Part shown: positions 16,245 through 25,126 of the stretch, piece after piece | Layout of the letters: the number at the start of each line of letters is the position of its first letter | How positions within the stretch are numbered: position 1 is the first letter of the stretch | Assembly: GCA_035906255.1 (NCBI GenBank) | Contig: JAMIFM010000007.1 | Span: forward strand, 1-64,000 | Direction: 5' to 3' | DNA: 64,000 nt | From: SB11 sp035906255 | GTDB lineage: Bacteria; Bacteroidota; Bacteroidia; UBA8524 | The notes under the pieces: generated by a model | Databases searched by the model: none | Told to the model about the DNA's origin: nothing | Seen by the model: the letters and a program-made list of their open reading frames with translations, nothing else | Position numbers and translations under genes: made by a program

Positions 16245-17237
16245 TTGACTTCTTATAAACGTAAACGCCTTACTATTGACGAATACTACACTGGTATTTT
16301 AAATGCCGACCGTGCCATATTGGGCAAGGCCATTACGTTGATTGAAAGCACGTTGGAAGCTGATAAACAGCTTGCCAATGAGGTAATCGAACGTTGCCTG
16401 CCGCACAGCGGTAACAGTATCCGTGTGGGTATTACAGGTGTACCCGGCGTAGGTAAAAGCACATTTATAGAGTCGTTTGGGATGTTTTTGGCTGATGCAG
16501 GCCGCAAGGTGTGTGTGTTGGCTATCGACCCTACTTCGCAAATCTCGCACGGTAGTATATTGGGCGATAAAACCCGTATGCAAAACCTTTCATCGCACCC
16601 CAATGCGTTTATCCGTCCTTCGCCCAGTAGCGGCTCATTGGGCGGAGTAACCCGCAGTACCCGTGAAACAGTGATACTATGTGAAGCAGCTGGCTTTGAC
16701 ACGGTAATTATTGAAACTGTAGGCGTGGGGCAAAGCGAAACGGCTGTGCACGGCATGGTAGATTTCTTTTTACTATTAATGCTGGCCGGTGCTGGCGATG
16801 AGTTGCAAGGAATAAAACGCGGCATTATGGAAATGTGCGACGCCCTGATTATTACCAAAGCCGACGGTGAAAACAAAACCAAAGCACAACGGGCGATTGT
16901 TGAATACCGAAACGCTTTGCATTTGTACCCGCCAACCCACTCAGGTTGGGCTGCTAAGGTGGGCATTTGCTCTTCACTAACGGGCGAAGGAGTACCCGAA
17001 GTGTGGGATATTATTAATGAGTACGAAACGCTGACGAAACAAAACGGGTATTTTACAACCCATCGTACTGAACAGGAAAAACAACGCTTGCACGAAACCA
17101 TCGAGCAACTACTAAAAGACCGTTTTTACCACAATCCTTCGGTATTACAAAAAATAAAAGAGTTAGAACAGCAGGTGGCCGATAAAAAAATAAGTGCCTA
17201 CAGTGCTGCTGAAGACTTGGTTAAAAAGTTAAATTAA
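16245..17237 (+). CDS. meaB: MeaB/ArgK family GTPase (methylmalonyl-CoA mutase chaperone)
   Basis: A 330-residue G3E-type P-loop GTPase. Walker A is GVPGVGKST (about 65-73), followed by LAIDPTSQISHGSILGDKTRM, which is diagnostic of MeaB, then IRPSPSSGSLGGVTRSTRE, ETVGVGQSE and the base-specificity ITKAD. MeaB proofreads cobalamin loading and protects methylmalonyl-CoA mutase; the mutase genes are not in this window. No ATG fits the N-terminus: TTG at 16245 gives MTSYKRKRLTIDEY, matching the family's usual opening, with ATT just before it. Confidence 0.92.
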   Translation: MTSYKRKRLTIDEYYTGILNADRAILGKAITLIESTLEADKQLANEVIERCLPHSGNSIRVGITGVPGVGKSTFIESFGMFLADAGRKVCVLAIDPTSQISHGSILGDKTRMQNLSSHPNAFIRPSPSSGSLGGVTRSTRETVILCEAAGFDTVIIETVGVGQSETAVHGMVDFFLLLMLAGAGDELQGIKRGIMEMCDALIITKADGENKTKAQRAIVEYRNALHLYPPTHSGWAAKVGICSSLTGEGVPEVWDIINEYETLTKQNGYFTTHRTEQEKQRLHETIEQLLKDRFYHNPSVLQKIKELEQQVADKKISAYSAAEDLVKKLN

Positions 17238-17309
17238 CGTGAATTTGAGATAAAAATTCACTATCCCCATAAAATTTCATTAAACCCTGCTCTTTGTGCG
17301 GCGGGGTGT

Positions 17310-17488
17310 CCACGAAAAGTGTGAAGTTCAGATTTTTTGGCTCCGGTAGGGCTGGTTCTGTGGGACGAAAAAATCTGAATTTGGTTTTCGTGGTGGGCTT
17401 TTTTGTTACTTTTTTGCCCAAACAAAAAAGTAAAAGGATGGCTGAATAATGGATTATTTTTTCTTTTGAGGGGCAAAAGAAAAAATAA
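17310..17488. repeat. Cluster of three inverted repeats between convergent genes
   Basis: Within the 404-base gap between meaB and the nitrilase gene: a long imperfect hairpin with paired arms CCACGAAAA (17310)/TTTTCGTGG (17385) and CAGATTTTTT (17329)/AAAAAATCTG (17368). Next is TTACTTTTTTG/CAAAAAAGTAA at 17406-17433. The third is a perfect 15-bp stem TTATTTTTTCTTTTG and its complement at 17454-17488. T runs on both strands suit bidirectional termination. The rest of the gap shows no gene. Confidence 0.75.
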
Positions 17489-17641
17489 CCTCTGTCCTGT
17501 GAGGCACCTTGCTCTCACGCAGGTGATGACAAATTCTTATCCCCAACTCACGCCAAATACATTGACAGCCTTGAGGAAATATTAACAGACTTAAATGAAG
17601 CTGCTAACTATTAAGTCTCTTATTAAAGCCTTATAACCCTA

Positions 17642-19180
17642 TTACTCCACCTCTACTACTCTGTACATATCTTCACGTCGGTCGCGCCAGTTGGTAACAG
17701 TCCCGCTTTTGCGCGTACGTTCAAGTGTAGCAAGGTCAAGGTCGGCAATTACCACCGTTTCTAAGTTAGGACTGCATTCGCCCGCCACAGCCTCGGGCGG
17801 AAACGCAAAATCGCTGGGGGTATAAATACCGCTTTGGGCGTAGTTAATGTCCATGTTCTCTACTGAGGGTATATTACCTATCGTTCCGGCAGTTGCCACA
17901 TAAATCTGATTTTCAATAGCTCGGGCTTGCGAGCATAGCTTCACACGCAAATAACCGTGTCGCTCATCAGTACAAAAAGGAACAAAAATCACTTTAGCCC
18001 CTTTTTGCGCCATAATACGGGCAATTTCAGGAAACTCAGAGTCGTAGCAAATATTTATCCCAATCTTTCCGCAATCGGTATTAAACACTTTTATTTCATT
18101 ACCCGCCTTCACTCCCCACCATTTCGATTCATTGGGGGTTACGTGTATCTTGTATTGTTTCTCAAACGTACCGTCGCGTTTAAACAAAAACGAAACGTTG
18201 TATAAATCCCCGCCCTCAACCACCAAATGGGTACCGGCTATAATATTGATGTTATATTCTAACGAAAGACGCGAAAACAGGTTAATGTAATCACCCGTGT
18301 AATCATCCAGTTTACGGATACTGTCTTCAATACTTACTTCCGACGAATCAATAAACGAAAGTAATTGAGTAGTAAACAACTCAGGGAATAATGCAAAATC
18401 CGATTTATAGTTAGAGGCTACATCGGTAAAAAATTCGCATTGGGTAGCAAAATCTTCAAACGACTGTATTTTACGCAACTCATACTGTATGCAGCAAATA
18501 CGGATGTTTTTCATCAACACGCTACGCTCCGGTGTTTCAGGCACATAGTCAATGTTGTTCCACTCCATCAATACCCCGTAACCACCGCTCTCCCAATCGC
18601 TGGGCAAATAGTCTTTTATTATCTTACGGATTTGAAAACCTTGCGATAGCTGAAAGTTTACCACAGGGTCTTTAATTTTCTTATCCAATACCCGTTTCAG
18701 GTACGCCCTTGCCCCAAACTCCTCCTCGTACTTAAAAAAGTTGGGGATACGTCCGCCAATCAAAATCTCTTTCAGGTTCATATCCTCGCAAAGCTGGCGG
18801 CGCATTTCATACAAACGCCTGCCAATCTTCAGCCCTTGATATTCAGGATGCACCATCACCTCAATTCCGTATAAAGTATCTCCCTCCGGGTCGTGGTTGG
18901 TTATGTAGCCGTTATCGCATACCTCAGACCATGTGTGATTATCAGTGTAATCCTCCATGTTCACAATCAAACTGGTGGCACTGCCCACAATTTCACCGTC
19001 GTATTCAATCACCTGCATTCCTTCGGGAAACATCGTGTATTGGCTCTCCAGCATCTCAAGTTTCCAAGGCTGATGCTCGGGGAAACATATTTTTGAAAGT
19101 TTGATAATATCATGAAAATCATCAGGTGTAGCGTGGCGTTGCTTTAACCTCGGCTTTCTTGAACGACGTATTTGCGACAT
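17642..19180 (-). CDS. GNAT acetyltransferase-nitrilase fusion protein
   Basis: A 512-residue two-domain protein. The N-terminal GNAT domain (about 12-200) shows ATPDDFHDIIKLSKICFPEHQPW, then VMVHPEYQGLKIGRRLYEMR as the acetyl-CoA loop. The C-terminal nitrilase-family domain (about 228-505) has the full catalytic triad: Glu in LFPELFT (about 263), Lys in KIHVTPNE (about 343) and Cys in NICYDSEFPE (about 378). It should hydrolyse or form amide bonds; the substrate is unknown. I start at ATG 19180 (MSQIRRSRKPRLKQ); further upstream the frame overlaps dapD and is not conserved-looking. It is divergent from dapD with 67 bases between. Confidence 0.9.
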   Translation of the reverse strand: MSQIRRSRKPRLKQRHATPDDFHDIIKLSKICFPEHQPWKLEMLESQYTMFPEGMQVIEYDGEIVGSATSLIVNMEDYTDNHTWSEVCDNGYITNHDPEGDTLYGIEVMVHPEYQGLKIGRRLYEMRRQLCEDMNLKEILIGGRIPNFFKYEEEFGARAYLKRVLDKKIKDPVVNFQLSQGFQIRKIIKDYLPSDWESGGYGVLMEWNNIDYVPETPERSVLMKNIRICCIQYELRKIQSFEDFATQCEFFTDVASNYKSDFALFPELFTTQLLSFIDSSEVSIEDSIRKLDDYTGDYINLFSRLSLEYNINIIAGTHLVVEGGDLYNVSFLFKRDGTFEKQYKIHVTPNESKWWGVKAGNEIKVFNTDCGKIGINICYDSEFPEIARIMAQKGAKVIFVPFCTDERHGYLRVKLCSQARAIENQIYVATAGTIGNIPSVENMDINYAQSGIYTPSDFAFPPEAVAGECSPNLETVVIADLDLATLERTRKSGTVTNWRDRREDMYRVVEVE

Positions 19181-19247
19181 AATTGGATACTTTTTTTGGC
19201 TGTGCGAAATTAATATAACAAATTTGCCCGAAAAAGAGCGAATAACG

Positions 19248-20063
19248 ATGCAAAACCTGCAAACAATAATTGAAAGTGCTTGGGAAAACCGCGAGCTGCT
19301 TAAAGAAACTGCTACGCAAGAAGCTATAAACACGATAATTGAAGAGTTGGATAAGGGTCGCCTGCGTGTGGCGCAGCCTACTGATAACGGCTGGCAAGTG
19401 AACGACTGGGTGAAAAAGGCTGTGATTATGTACTTCCCCATCCGCCAAATGGAAACCATTGAAGTGGGTCCGATGGAGTTTCATGATAAAATGAAATTAA
19501 AAACCGGTTATGCCCAATTAGGCGTGCGTGTGGTGCCCCATGCCATTGCCCGTTACGGTGCCTACCTTGCCAAAGGGGTAATTATGATGCCCGGATATGT
19601 GAATATTGGTGCGTATGTTGACGAAGGAACGATGGTTGATACTTGGGCTACTGTAGGCAGTTGCGCCCAAATAGGAAAAAATGTACACCTAAGCGGTGGT
19701 GTGGGTATTGGTGGTGTGTTAGAACCCGTGCAAGCCGCTCCCGTTATTATTGAAGATAACTGTTTTATAGGCTCGCGTTGTATTGTGGTTGAAGGGGTGC
19801 GTGTGGAACGTGAGGCAGTACTGGGCGCAGGGGTTGTGCTTACACAAAGTACCAAAATTATTGATGTTACAGGGTCAACGCCTATTGAAACCAAAGGAGT
19901 AGTACCTGAACGCAGTGTAGTGATACCCGGTAGCTATACCAAAACATTTCCTGCGGGTGAATATCAAGTGCCCTGTGCTTTGATTATAGGCCGACGCAAA
20001 CCAAGCACTGACCTTAAAACCAGCCTGAACGATGCTTTACGCGAGCATAATGTGGCTGTATAA
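19248..20063 (+). CDS. dapD: 2,3,4,5-tetrahydropyridine-2,6-dicarboxylate N-succinyltransferase
   Basis: A 271-residue left-handed beta-helix (hexapeptide repeat) succinyltransferase of the succinylase branch of lysine and diaminopimelate synthesis. Visible are the N-terminal helical domain (IIESAWENRELL), GPMEFHDKM, RVVPHAIARYGAY and MMPGYVNIGAYVDEGTMVDTWATVGS-type hexapeptides with GIGGVLEP and EDNCFIGSRC. ATG 19248 gives the standard start MQNLQTIIE; a TTG 24 bases earlier is less likely. It stands as a single gene, divergent from the nitrilase fusion. Confidence 0.96.
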   Translation: MQNLQTIIESAWENRELLKETATQEAINTIIEELDKGRLRVAQPTDNGWQVNDWVKKAVIMYFPIRQMETIEVGPMEFHDKMKLKTGYAQLGVRVVPHAIARYGAYLAKGVIMMPGYVNIGAYVDEGTMVDTWATVGSCAQIGKNVHLSGGVGIGGVLEPVQAAPVIIEDNCFIGSRCIVVEGVRVEREAVLGAGVVLTQSTKIIDVTGSTPIETKGVVPERSVVIPGSYTKTFPAGEYQVPCALIIGRRKPSTDLKTSLNDALREHNVAV

Positions 20064-20172
20064 GCGTTTCAACAACTCATTTGTAATACAATAGACTGAT
20101 AATCTATATTATATAATTGTTAGCTATTGCATTCATAGCAACCATTTTACAATAAGTTTCGTTATCCTGATT

Positions 20173-21489
20173 ATGATTAAAGGGATATGCTGCCTATTAC
20201 TTTTAACCACGTGCTTTTGTGCTACGGCTCAAATTGACATTGATTTTTTAAAGCAGAATGATATACCTGTAATACTGGCCAACGGACAAGTAAACTCCGG
20301 CTACAAAAATGAACTGGTATTAACTGCGGTTGCAGAAGCTCGTATAAAAACTATTTCAGTAAAAGAAACGGGAACATTCCCGAGAATGAGTGTATATGGG
20401 TTTGAGCAACAAAAACCCGATAGTGCACTTTTATTTGAGTTTGAAAAAGACGGGAAACTAAAACGAGTTTTCCCTGAAGGTGCAGTTGTAACTTATAATC
20501 GACGCAGGCAACCTGTTTCATACAATTACATCGAAAAAATAACAGAAGGCTGTGCTACGGGCGGTTTTGTACATTCAAGCTATCACCGCTATACCGACCT
20601 TTTTTACAAAAAGAAAAGGTTGGTAAAAGCTGTTTCGGGTACTATACGTCATACTGAAAAAACAAAAGGTACAATTACACTTTATAATGAAGTAAAAGCG
20701 AAAGATGCTGTGTTTTATGAAAAAGTGAGCTATTTAAGTCACGATACACTTACTAAAACAACCTGTATTTTTTACAACCCAAAGCGTAGTGTTAAAAGTG
20801 AGTTTACACTTAGAAATAAAGTAGGTGTTAACCAGTACAAGGTATTAAAAGGGATTGAAGACAGTTTACTTCACTATTTAATGACAAACCCTTGGGGTGT
20901 TTGGCAAGACAGCGCATTTATTGCATACAATTATCATTTATCAGACAGCCTTGAGCAACAAGACCGTTACGAAGATTATTACGATTATGAAACGGCTATT
21001 CAAAATGTAAACGACTCGATGGTTGAACTTTACAATGAACTTGCTGAAAATTACACAGGCTATTTGTACGATAAAAACGGATTACTGACTCTTTCAGGCA
21101 CATTTAAAAACGAAGACCCGCAAAAGGTTGATAAATATGTGTATGATAACAACCGCTTGGTTATACAGTGGGATACATGGCACTTTTGGGATGAATACAA
21201 GCATGGTTCACGCCCATACGGATTAGATTATTATCGGGAGGATTATAAAATATCCCGCTATTATCAATACGACACTAAAGGCCGGGTACAAAAATGTTTT
21301 TTGTATGTATTTACATTTTTGGTAAACGATTATGAAGAGGAGTTTTCGTATAACTCAAACCCCTACTGTTTAGAATATGCGTTTGAATACGACTCAAAAA
21401 ACAGGGTAAGTTCAATGACTGTTACTGATTTACAAAAGAAAAAAGGACTAACCACCTACCCTTTTATTTTTGAATACACCCGTTACTAA
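20173..21489 (+). CDS. Hypothetical secreted protein with tyrosine-rich repeats
   Basis: A 438-residue exported protein with a signal peptide ending TCFCATAQ (about residue 20). The mature part is very rich in Tyr and Asp and has repeated Y-[DN]-x-[KN]-[GN]-R/L units (VYDNNRLV, YDTKGRVQK, YDSKNRVSS, YDKNGLLT), which resemble loose YD/RHS-type strands as in toxin-repeat or MORN-like Bacteroidota surface proteins. No catalytic motif is seen. Its stop overlaps the convergent coaE stop by four bases. The function is unknown. Confidence 0.7.
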   Translation: MIKGICCLLLLTTCFCATAQIDIDFLKQNDIPVILANGQVNSGYKNELVLTAVAEARIKTISVKETGTFPRMSVYGFEQQKPDSALLFEFEKDGKLKRVFPEGAVVTYNRRRQPVSYNYIEKITEGCATGGFVHSSYHRYTDLFYKKKRLVKAVSGTIRHTEKTKGTITLYNEVKAKDAVFYEKVSYLSHDTLTKTTCIFYNPKRSVKSEFTLRNKVGVNQYKVLKGIEDSLLHYLMTNPWGVWQDSAFIAYNYHLSDSLEQQDRYEDYYDYETAIQNVNDSMVELYNELAENYTGYLYDKNGLLTLSGTFKNEDPQKVDKYVYDNNRLVIQWDTWHFWDEYKHGSRPYGLDYYREDYKISRYYQYDTKGRVQKCFLYVFTFLVNDYEEEFSYNSNPYCLEYAFEYDSKNRVSSMTVTDLQKKKGLTTYPFIFEYTRY

Positions 21490-22088
21490 ACCAAGGGTTG
21501 GCCTGCTTCTAAAAACAGTTGGTGTAAGTGCATTACTTGGGGTATCAATGCCTGTTTTCCATCGTTTTTTATCAAAAAATCTGCCCGTTCCATACGTTCC
21601 TTTTCACTTAGCTGGTTATTCATTCGTTTCAACACGTCGGCGCGTTTGGCTCCGTCACGTTCCATCACTCTTTTTAACCTTACCTCTTTGGGGGCTGTAA
21701 CGGTTATCACATAATCCAATCCTTTATAGCTTTCGCTCTCAAACATCAATGCAGCTTCTTTTATCACATACGGGCAATTGGTTTGTTCATTAGCCCACCG
21801 CACAAAATGCAATTTAACCGCAGGGTGCACCAAAGCATTTAGTTTCTCTACTTTGTTTTTATCAGCAAACACAATAGCCGCCAACTTTGGTCGTATCAAC
21901 TCACCCTTGCCGTCATAAATATCAGTCCCAAACTCCTTTTTTAGTGCCGCCACCAATTTTTCATCCGTATTCATCAACTCACGGGCTTCCAAATCGGCAC
22001 TGTAAATGGGTATTCCCAGTTGTTCAAATATTTTGCAAACGGTGCTTTTACCGCTGCCTATACCGCCCGTAATTCCAATTTTCAACAT
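21486..22088 (-). CDS. coaE: Dephospho-CoA kinase
   Basis: A 200-residue P-loop kinase for the last step of coenzyme A synthesis. It starts MLKIGITGGIGSGKST (Walker A at about 8-15), with the family features IPIYSADLEARELM, LIRPKLAAIVF and the lid Arg region RLKRVMERDG. It follows yajC on the same strand, but a strong terminator separates them, so it may have its own promoter. Length is typical. Confidence 0.96.
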   Translation of the reverse strand: MLKIGITGGIGSGKSTVCKIFEQLGIPIYSADLEARELMNTDEKLVAALKKEFGTDIYDGKGELIRPKLAAIVFADKNKVEKLNALVHPAVKLHFVRWANEQTNCPYVIKEAALMFESESYKGLDYVITVTAPKEVRLKRVMERDGAKRADVLKRMNNQLSEKERMERADFLIKNDGKQALIPQVMHLHQLFLEAGQPLV

Positions 22089-22106
22089 TGTTTAGCGTAT
22101 TAAAAC

Positions 22107-22140
22107 AAAAAACTCAGGCACAAAAGTACCTGAGTTTTTT
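22107..22140 (-). terminator. Terminator between yajC and coaE
   Basis: A perfect 12-bp stem AAAAAACTCAGG/CCTGAGTTTTTT with a 10-base loop, working in both directions. On the minus strand it follows the yajC stop by about 20 bases and precedes the coaE start. Confidence 0.85.
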
Positions 22141-22160
22141 GATGAATATAGTTTGAAAAA

Positions 22161-22493
22161 TTACTTTTTCTCTTCCGTTTTTGGATTGTTAAGAGCGTTT
22201 GTTGCTTCCATTGATATCGAAGATTTTTCGATACGCATTTTCACCCCTTCTTCTAATTCAATTACCAAAGTTGTATCGTCCATATCCTTAATCTTTCCGT
22301 GTATTCCGGCAAGGTTCACAATACGGTCTCCCTTTTTCAATTCTTCACGAAACTTACGTTGTGCTTTGGCTTTGCGGCTTTGAGGCAAAATCATAAACAC
22401 ATAAAATACCACCATTATAAGTAGCAAAAATATTATTTGCCCTGGTCCTCCGCCTTGCTGGCCGCCGGCCATTAATAAAATACTTAAAGTCAT
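22161..22493 (-). CDS. yajC: Preprotein translocase subunit YajC
   Basis: A 110-residue inner-membrane accessory subunit of the Sec translocon (with SecDF). It has one membrane segment, IIFLLLIMVVFYVFMILP (about 20-37), followed by the family motif RKAKAQRKFREELKKGDRIV, a GIHGKI turn and DDTTLVIELEEGVKMRIEKSSI. It is the last gene of a nusB-DUF1573-yajC run with gaps of 41 and 23 bases. Confidence 0.95.
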   Translation of the reverse strand: MTLSILLMAGGQQGGGPGQIIFLLLIMVVFYVFMILPQSRKAKAQRKFREELKKGDRIVNLAGIHGKIKDMDDTTLVIELEEGVKMRIEKSSISMEATNALNNPKTEEKK

Positions 22494-22516
22494 TTTGTGT
22501 TGTATAGCTAATTAAA

Positions 22517-23026
22517 TTATCCTTTTTTGGGGTTCACTTGTACGGTAAACTTCAAATCAGTTACATCGCCGGGGTATGGAGCGTTTGATTGTACGCTGAT
22601 GTTTTTGGTAATGCTTCCCGTTCCTCTGTCTTTACTGTTATATACTGCTTTAATTTTTCCTTTGGCACCGGGTGCAATAGGCTCTTTTGGCCAATCATCC
22701 GTTACAGTACAACCACAGGTAGGTTGCACCGCTTTAAGCACCAATGGAGAGTTTCCGGTATTAGTAAAGGTATAAACGATTTCTATTGATTCGCCTTCTG
22801 TAATAGGCTCAACAGTAACGTGGGTATTTTCAAAACTAATGGCAGGAGAATTGGCAGGGTCGGTTGCTGCTGCGGGGTTTTGTGGTGTAGCAGGATTGTT
22901 AATTACATCAGTATTAGGTGTAGATGCGTTTTGTGCACCACCATCAGTTGCACCGTCGGTTTTTCCTTTTTTCTCCGCACAAGCGGCCAATGCTAACACT
23001 GTAACTGCTATAAGTATTTTTTTCAT
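22517..23026 (-). CDS. DUF1573 domain lipoprotein
   Basis: A 169-residue lipoprotein (lipobox LAAC, Cys16) with a low-complexity Asn/Pro/Ala linker to about 68. An immunoglobulin-like DUF1573 domain follows: VTVEPITEGESIEIVYTFTN, NTGNSPLVLKAVQPTCGCT and PGAKGKIKAVYNSKDRG. DUF1573 proteins are abundant in Bacteroidota envelopes; the role is not established. It sits between nusB and yajC, the usual setting in this phylum. Confidence 0.9.
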   Translation of the reverse strand: MKKILIAVTVLALAACAEKKGKTDGATDGGAQNASTPNTDVINNPATPQNPAAATDPANSPAISFENTHVTVEPITEGESIEIVYTFTNTGNSPLVLKAVQPTCGCTVTDDWPKEPIAPGAKGKIKAVYNSKDRGTGSITKNISVQSNAPYPGDVTDLKFTVQVNPKKG

Positions 23027-23067
23027 TTTGTTTCTACTATTTATAGTTCAAAAATAATAAGACACCT

Positions 23068-24012
23068 TTACTCAACCAAACCACGCCCCTGTTTAATTAT
23101 TTTATTTTCATCCAGCAGTTCGTTTTTGATTTTATCTAAGATACCGTTCAAAAATGAGTTGCTTTTCGGCGTGCTGTAAATTTTCGATATTTCGAGGTAT
23201 TCGTTAATGGTAACTTTAACGGGGATAGATGGAAACTCTATCATTTCGCAAAGAGCCATTTTCATTAATACCAAATCCGATACTGCTATACGGTCGCTAT
23301 CCCACTTCTCGGTTTTCTTCGCTATCAATTCTTGGTATTCCTGATTGTTAACAACCGTTTTGCGGAATAGTTTTAACGCAAAGCCCCAATCTTCTTCCCA
23401 ATCTTCAGATAATGGATATAAAAAGTTCTTATCGTTTTCTTCGTTTACGGCTTCAATTGATTTGGCAAGAAAGTTAAATATCAGTTTTTTATCGTCTTGC
23501 CAGTGCATTGATAACTCTTCCATGTATTGTTCAAAATCTTCCGATTCTGCCAAGAATTGGGTGAAGAAGTTAACCATCAAACGCTTTTGCGCCGAAAAGT
23601 CTTTCAGTGGCTCATCAAGGTATTGTTGGAAGTACTTACCCCCTTTAAATTCCCTGAAAAGTATGCGTAGCAGGTCTTTATTATCCTGCCAGTTAAATTT
23701 TACTTTTTTAAGTTTATCAACAAAGTGAGGATTTTGCTGAAGTTTAGTAATAATCTCGTTGTAAACAAAAGTACGGCCTGTGGCGATATCCCTTTCGGTA
23801 GGGAAATACTTTACCTCTTCGGGGTTAGCGTCGTTTTGTATGTAATACTTAATCTCACCGGGAAGGTTAAGAATAAAGTGATACATTTCTTCGATACGAG
23901 AAATACTGGTGAGCAAAAAGGTTTCGTGGCGTTGCATAACGGGCTGCTCTTCCCGATAATACGCATAAAGAACTTGAAAGACCTTGATTCTGAGAATACG
24001 TCTGTTGAGCAT
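23068..24012 (-). CDS. nusB: Transcription antitermination factor NusB (long Bacteroidota form)
   Basis: A 314-residue protein with a split NusB pattern: the N-terminal MLNRRILRIKVFQVLYAYYRE and the C-terminal KTEKWDSDRIAVSDLVLMKMALCEM, VKVTINEYLEISKIYSTPKSN and FLNGILDKI. The middle (about 60-210) is an insertion seen in the phylum, so it is longer than the E. coli form. NusB binds boxA RNA with S10 to allow rRNA antitermination. I use ATG 24012, since the 31 codons before it look like non-coding AT-rich sequence. Confidence 0.92.
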   Translation of the reverse strand: MLNRRILRIKVFQVLYAYYREEQPVMQRHETFLLTSISRIEEMYHFILNLPGEIKYYIQNDANPEEVKYFPTERDIATGRTFVYNEIITKLQQNPHFVDKLKKVKFNWQDNKDLLRILFREFKGGKYFQQYLDEPLKDFSAQKRLMVNFFTQFLAESEDFEQYMEELSMHWQDDKKLIFNFLAKSIEAVNEENDKNFLYPLSEDWEEDWGFALKLFRKTVVNNQEYQELIAKKTEKWDSDRIAVSDLVLMKMALCEMIEFPSIPVKVTINEYLEISKIYSTPKSNSFLNGILDKIKNELLDENKIIKQGRGLVE

Positions 24013-24083
24013 AAAAAAATGGCTGCAAAAATAGAGTAATAAATCAATTATGCACTGTGATAGGTTACTTTTTATTAACAACA

Positions 24084-24113
24084 AAGGTTGTTTGTTTTGC
24101 AACAAACAACCTT
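24084..24113 (-). terminator. Terminator of the DUF3078 gene
   Basis: A perfect 13-bp stem AAGGTTGTTTGTT/AACAAACAACCTT with loop TTGC, 28 bases behind the DUF3078 stop on the minus strand and before the nusB start. Confidence 0.75.
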
Positions 24114-24140
24114 CTGTTTATCAATTAAGTACGTTGAAAA

Positions 24141-25049
24141 CTATTTGTTCTCTCCCAGTTTTACTAAAAAACCTACATTCAGCACTTGGCTAAACTGCAC
24201 ATCTTTGTCTTGCGTGCGGTCAAAAAACATAATAGATGAAAGAGTAGTGTTAATGTACTTAGTAACTTTAGCAGTAAACACAAAATCTAAACGGTGTACA
24301 AAATCGCTCACGCTTACCCTGCCGTAATCAAAAAAGCCAAAGTAGTTGGCTTTAAAGTTAATGGTACTGGTAATATCACGGTTGTAGCCTGATACTATTT
24401 GCATACCAAACTGGCGATATACCGTTTTATTGGTATCAACCCCATAGTTATTAGCTACCGTTTTGCGGATATGAGGATCGGTAACAAATGTATAGCGCAG
24501 TGAGGCAACCCCAAAACGGGCAAAAAAGTAAGCATTGGGCTTGTATTGGATACCCAGCGGGATAGTTAGATAAGCAGGAGCAAAAAAGTTACTCTGGCGT
24601 TCTACATATAAGGTATCGTCATCATACTCATAACCCGGTGTAAACTGGGTAATAAGGTTGGCTCCTAAGTATGCACTCCATTTAGGATTCTTAAACAGGT
24701 AGGCGATTTTAGTATCAATCAATAATACGTCTATCGTTTTGCGTTGTTCTTGCCCCTTATTGTTCTGAATACCGTATTGTGAATTTATCTTACCATCAAA
24801 CGCAAACCGTTTTTTGGTATATGAGCTTGTGCCGTTTAATAAACCGCCAATAGAATAGGAGTTTGTTCCCCCACCTTTCCAATTGGGGCTAAAACTCGAT
24901 TGGTTAAAGTTAATACCCAATTCAAGGGTATTATTCCATCTGCCTGTATCAGAATACAATGAGGCTTCTTTAATATCAATTTTTTGATTTTGTGCAGTGG
25001 CGGCAAATACAAACCCTACACTTAAAATAGTTAGCAAAACTTTTTTCAT
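24141..25049 (-). CDS. DUF3078 domain outer-membrane protein
   Basis: A 302-residue exported protein with a signal peptide MKKVLLTILSVGFVFAATAQ. The DUF3078 pattern follows: WNNTLELGINFNQSSFSPNW, GGGTNSYSIGGLL, GKINSQYGIQN, NPKWSAYLGANLITQF and a barrel-like C-terminus ending VGFLVKLGENK. It is probably a beta-barrel outer-membrane protein. Transcribed alone, as a terminator follows and more than 70 bases precede the CAP gene end. Confidence 0.85.
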   Translation of the reverse strand: MKKVLLTILSVGFVFAATAQNQKIDIKEASLYSDTGRWNNTLELGINFNQSSFSPNWKGGGTNSYSIGGLLNGTSSYTKKRFAFDGKINSQYGIQNNKGQEQRKTIDVLLIDTKIAYLFKNPKWSAYLGANLITQFTPGYEYDDDTLYVERQSNFFAPAYLTIPLGIQYKPNAYFFARFGVASLRYTFVTDPHIRKTVANNYGVDTNKTVYRQFGMQIVSGYNRDITSTINFKANYFGFFDYGRVSVSDFVHRLDFVFTAKVTKYINTTLSSIMFFDRTQDKDVQFSQVLNVGFLVKLGENK

Positions 25050-25126
25050 GACCGGTGGTTTTGCTACAAAAATAAACGTTATTACACAGGCTTTATGAGG
25101 TATAGTTATACCACCTGTTAATAAAA

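Noticed and set aside
16286..17101. 271-codon antisense frame inside meaB
   Set aside because: Shadow of a strongly conserved GTPase; the content is low-complexity Ser/Pro/Ile.
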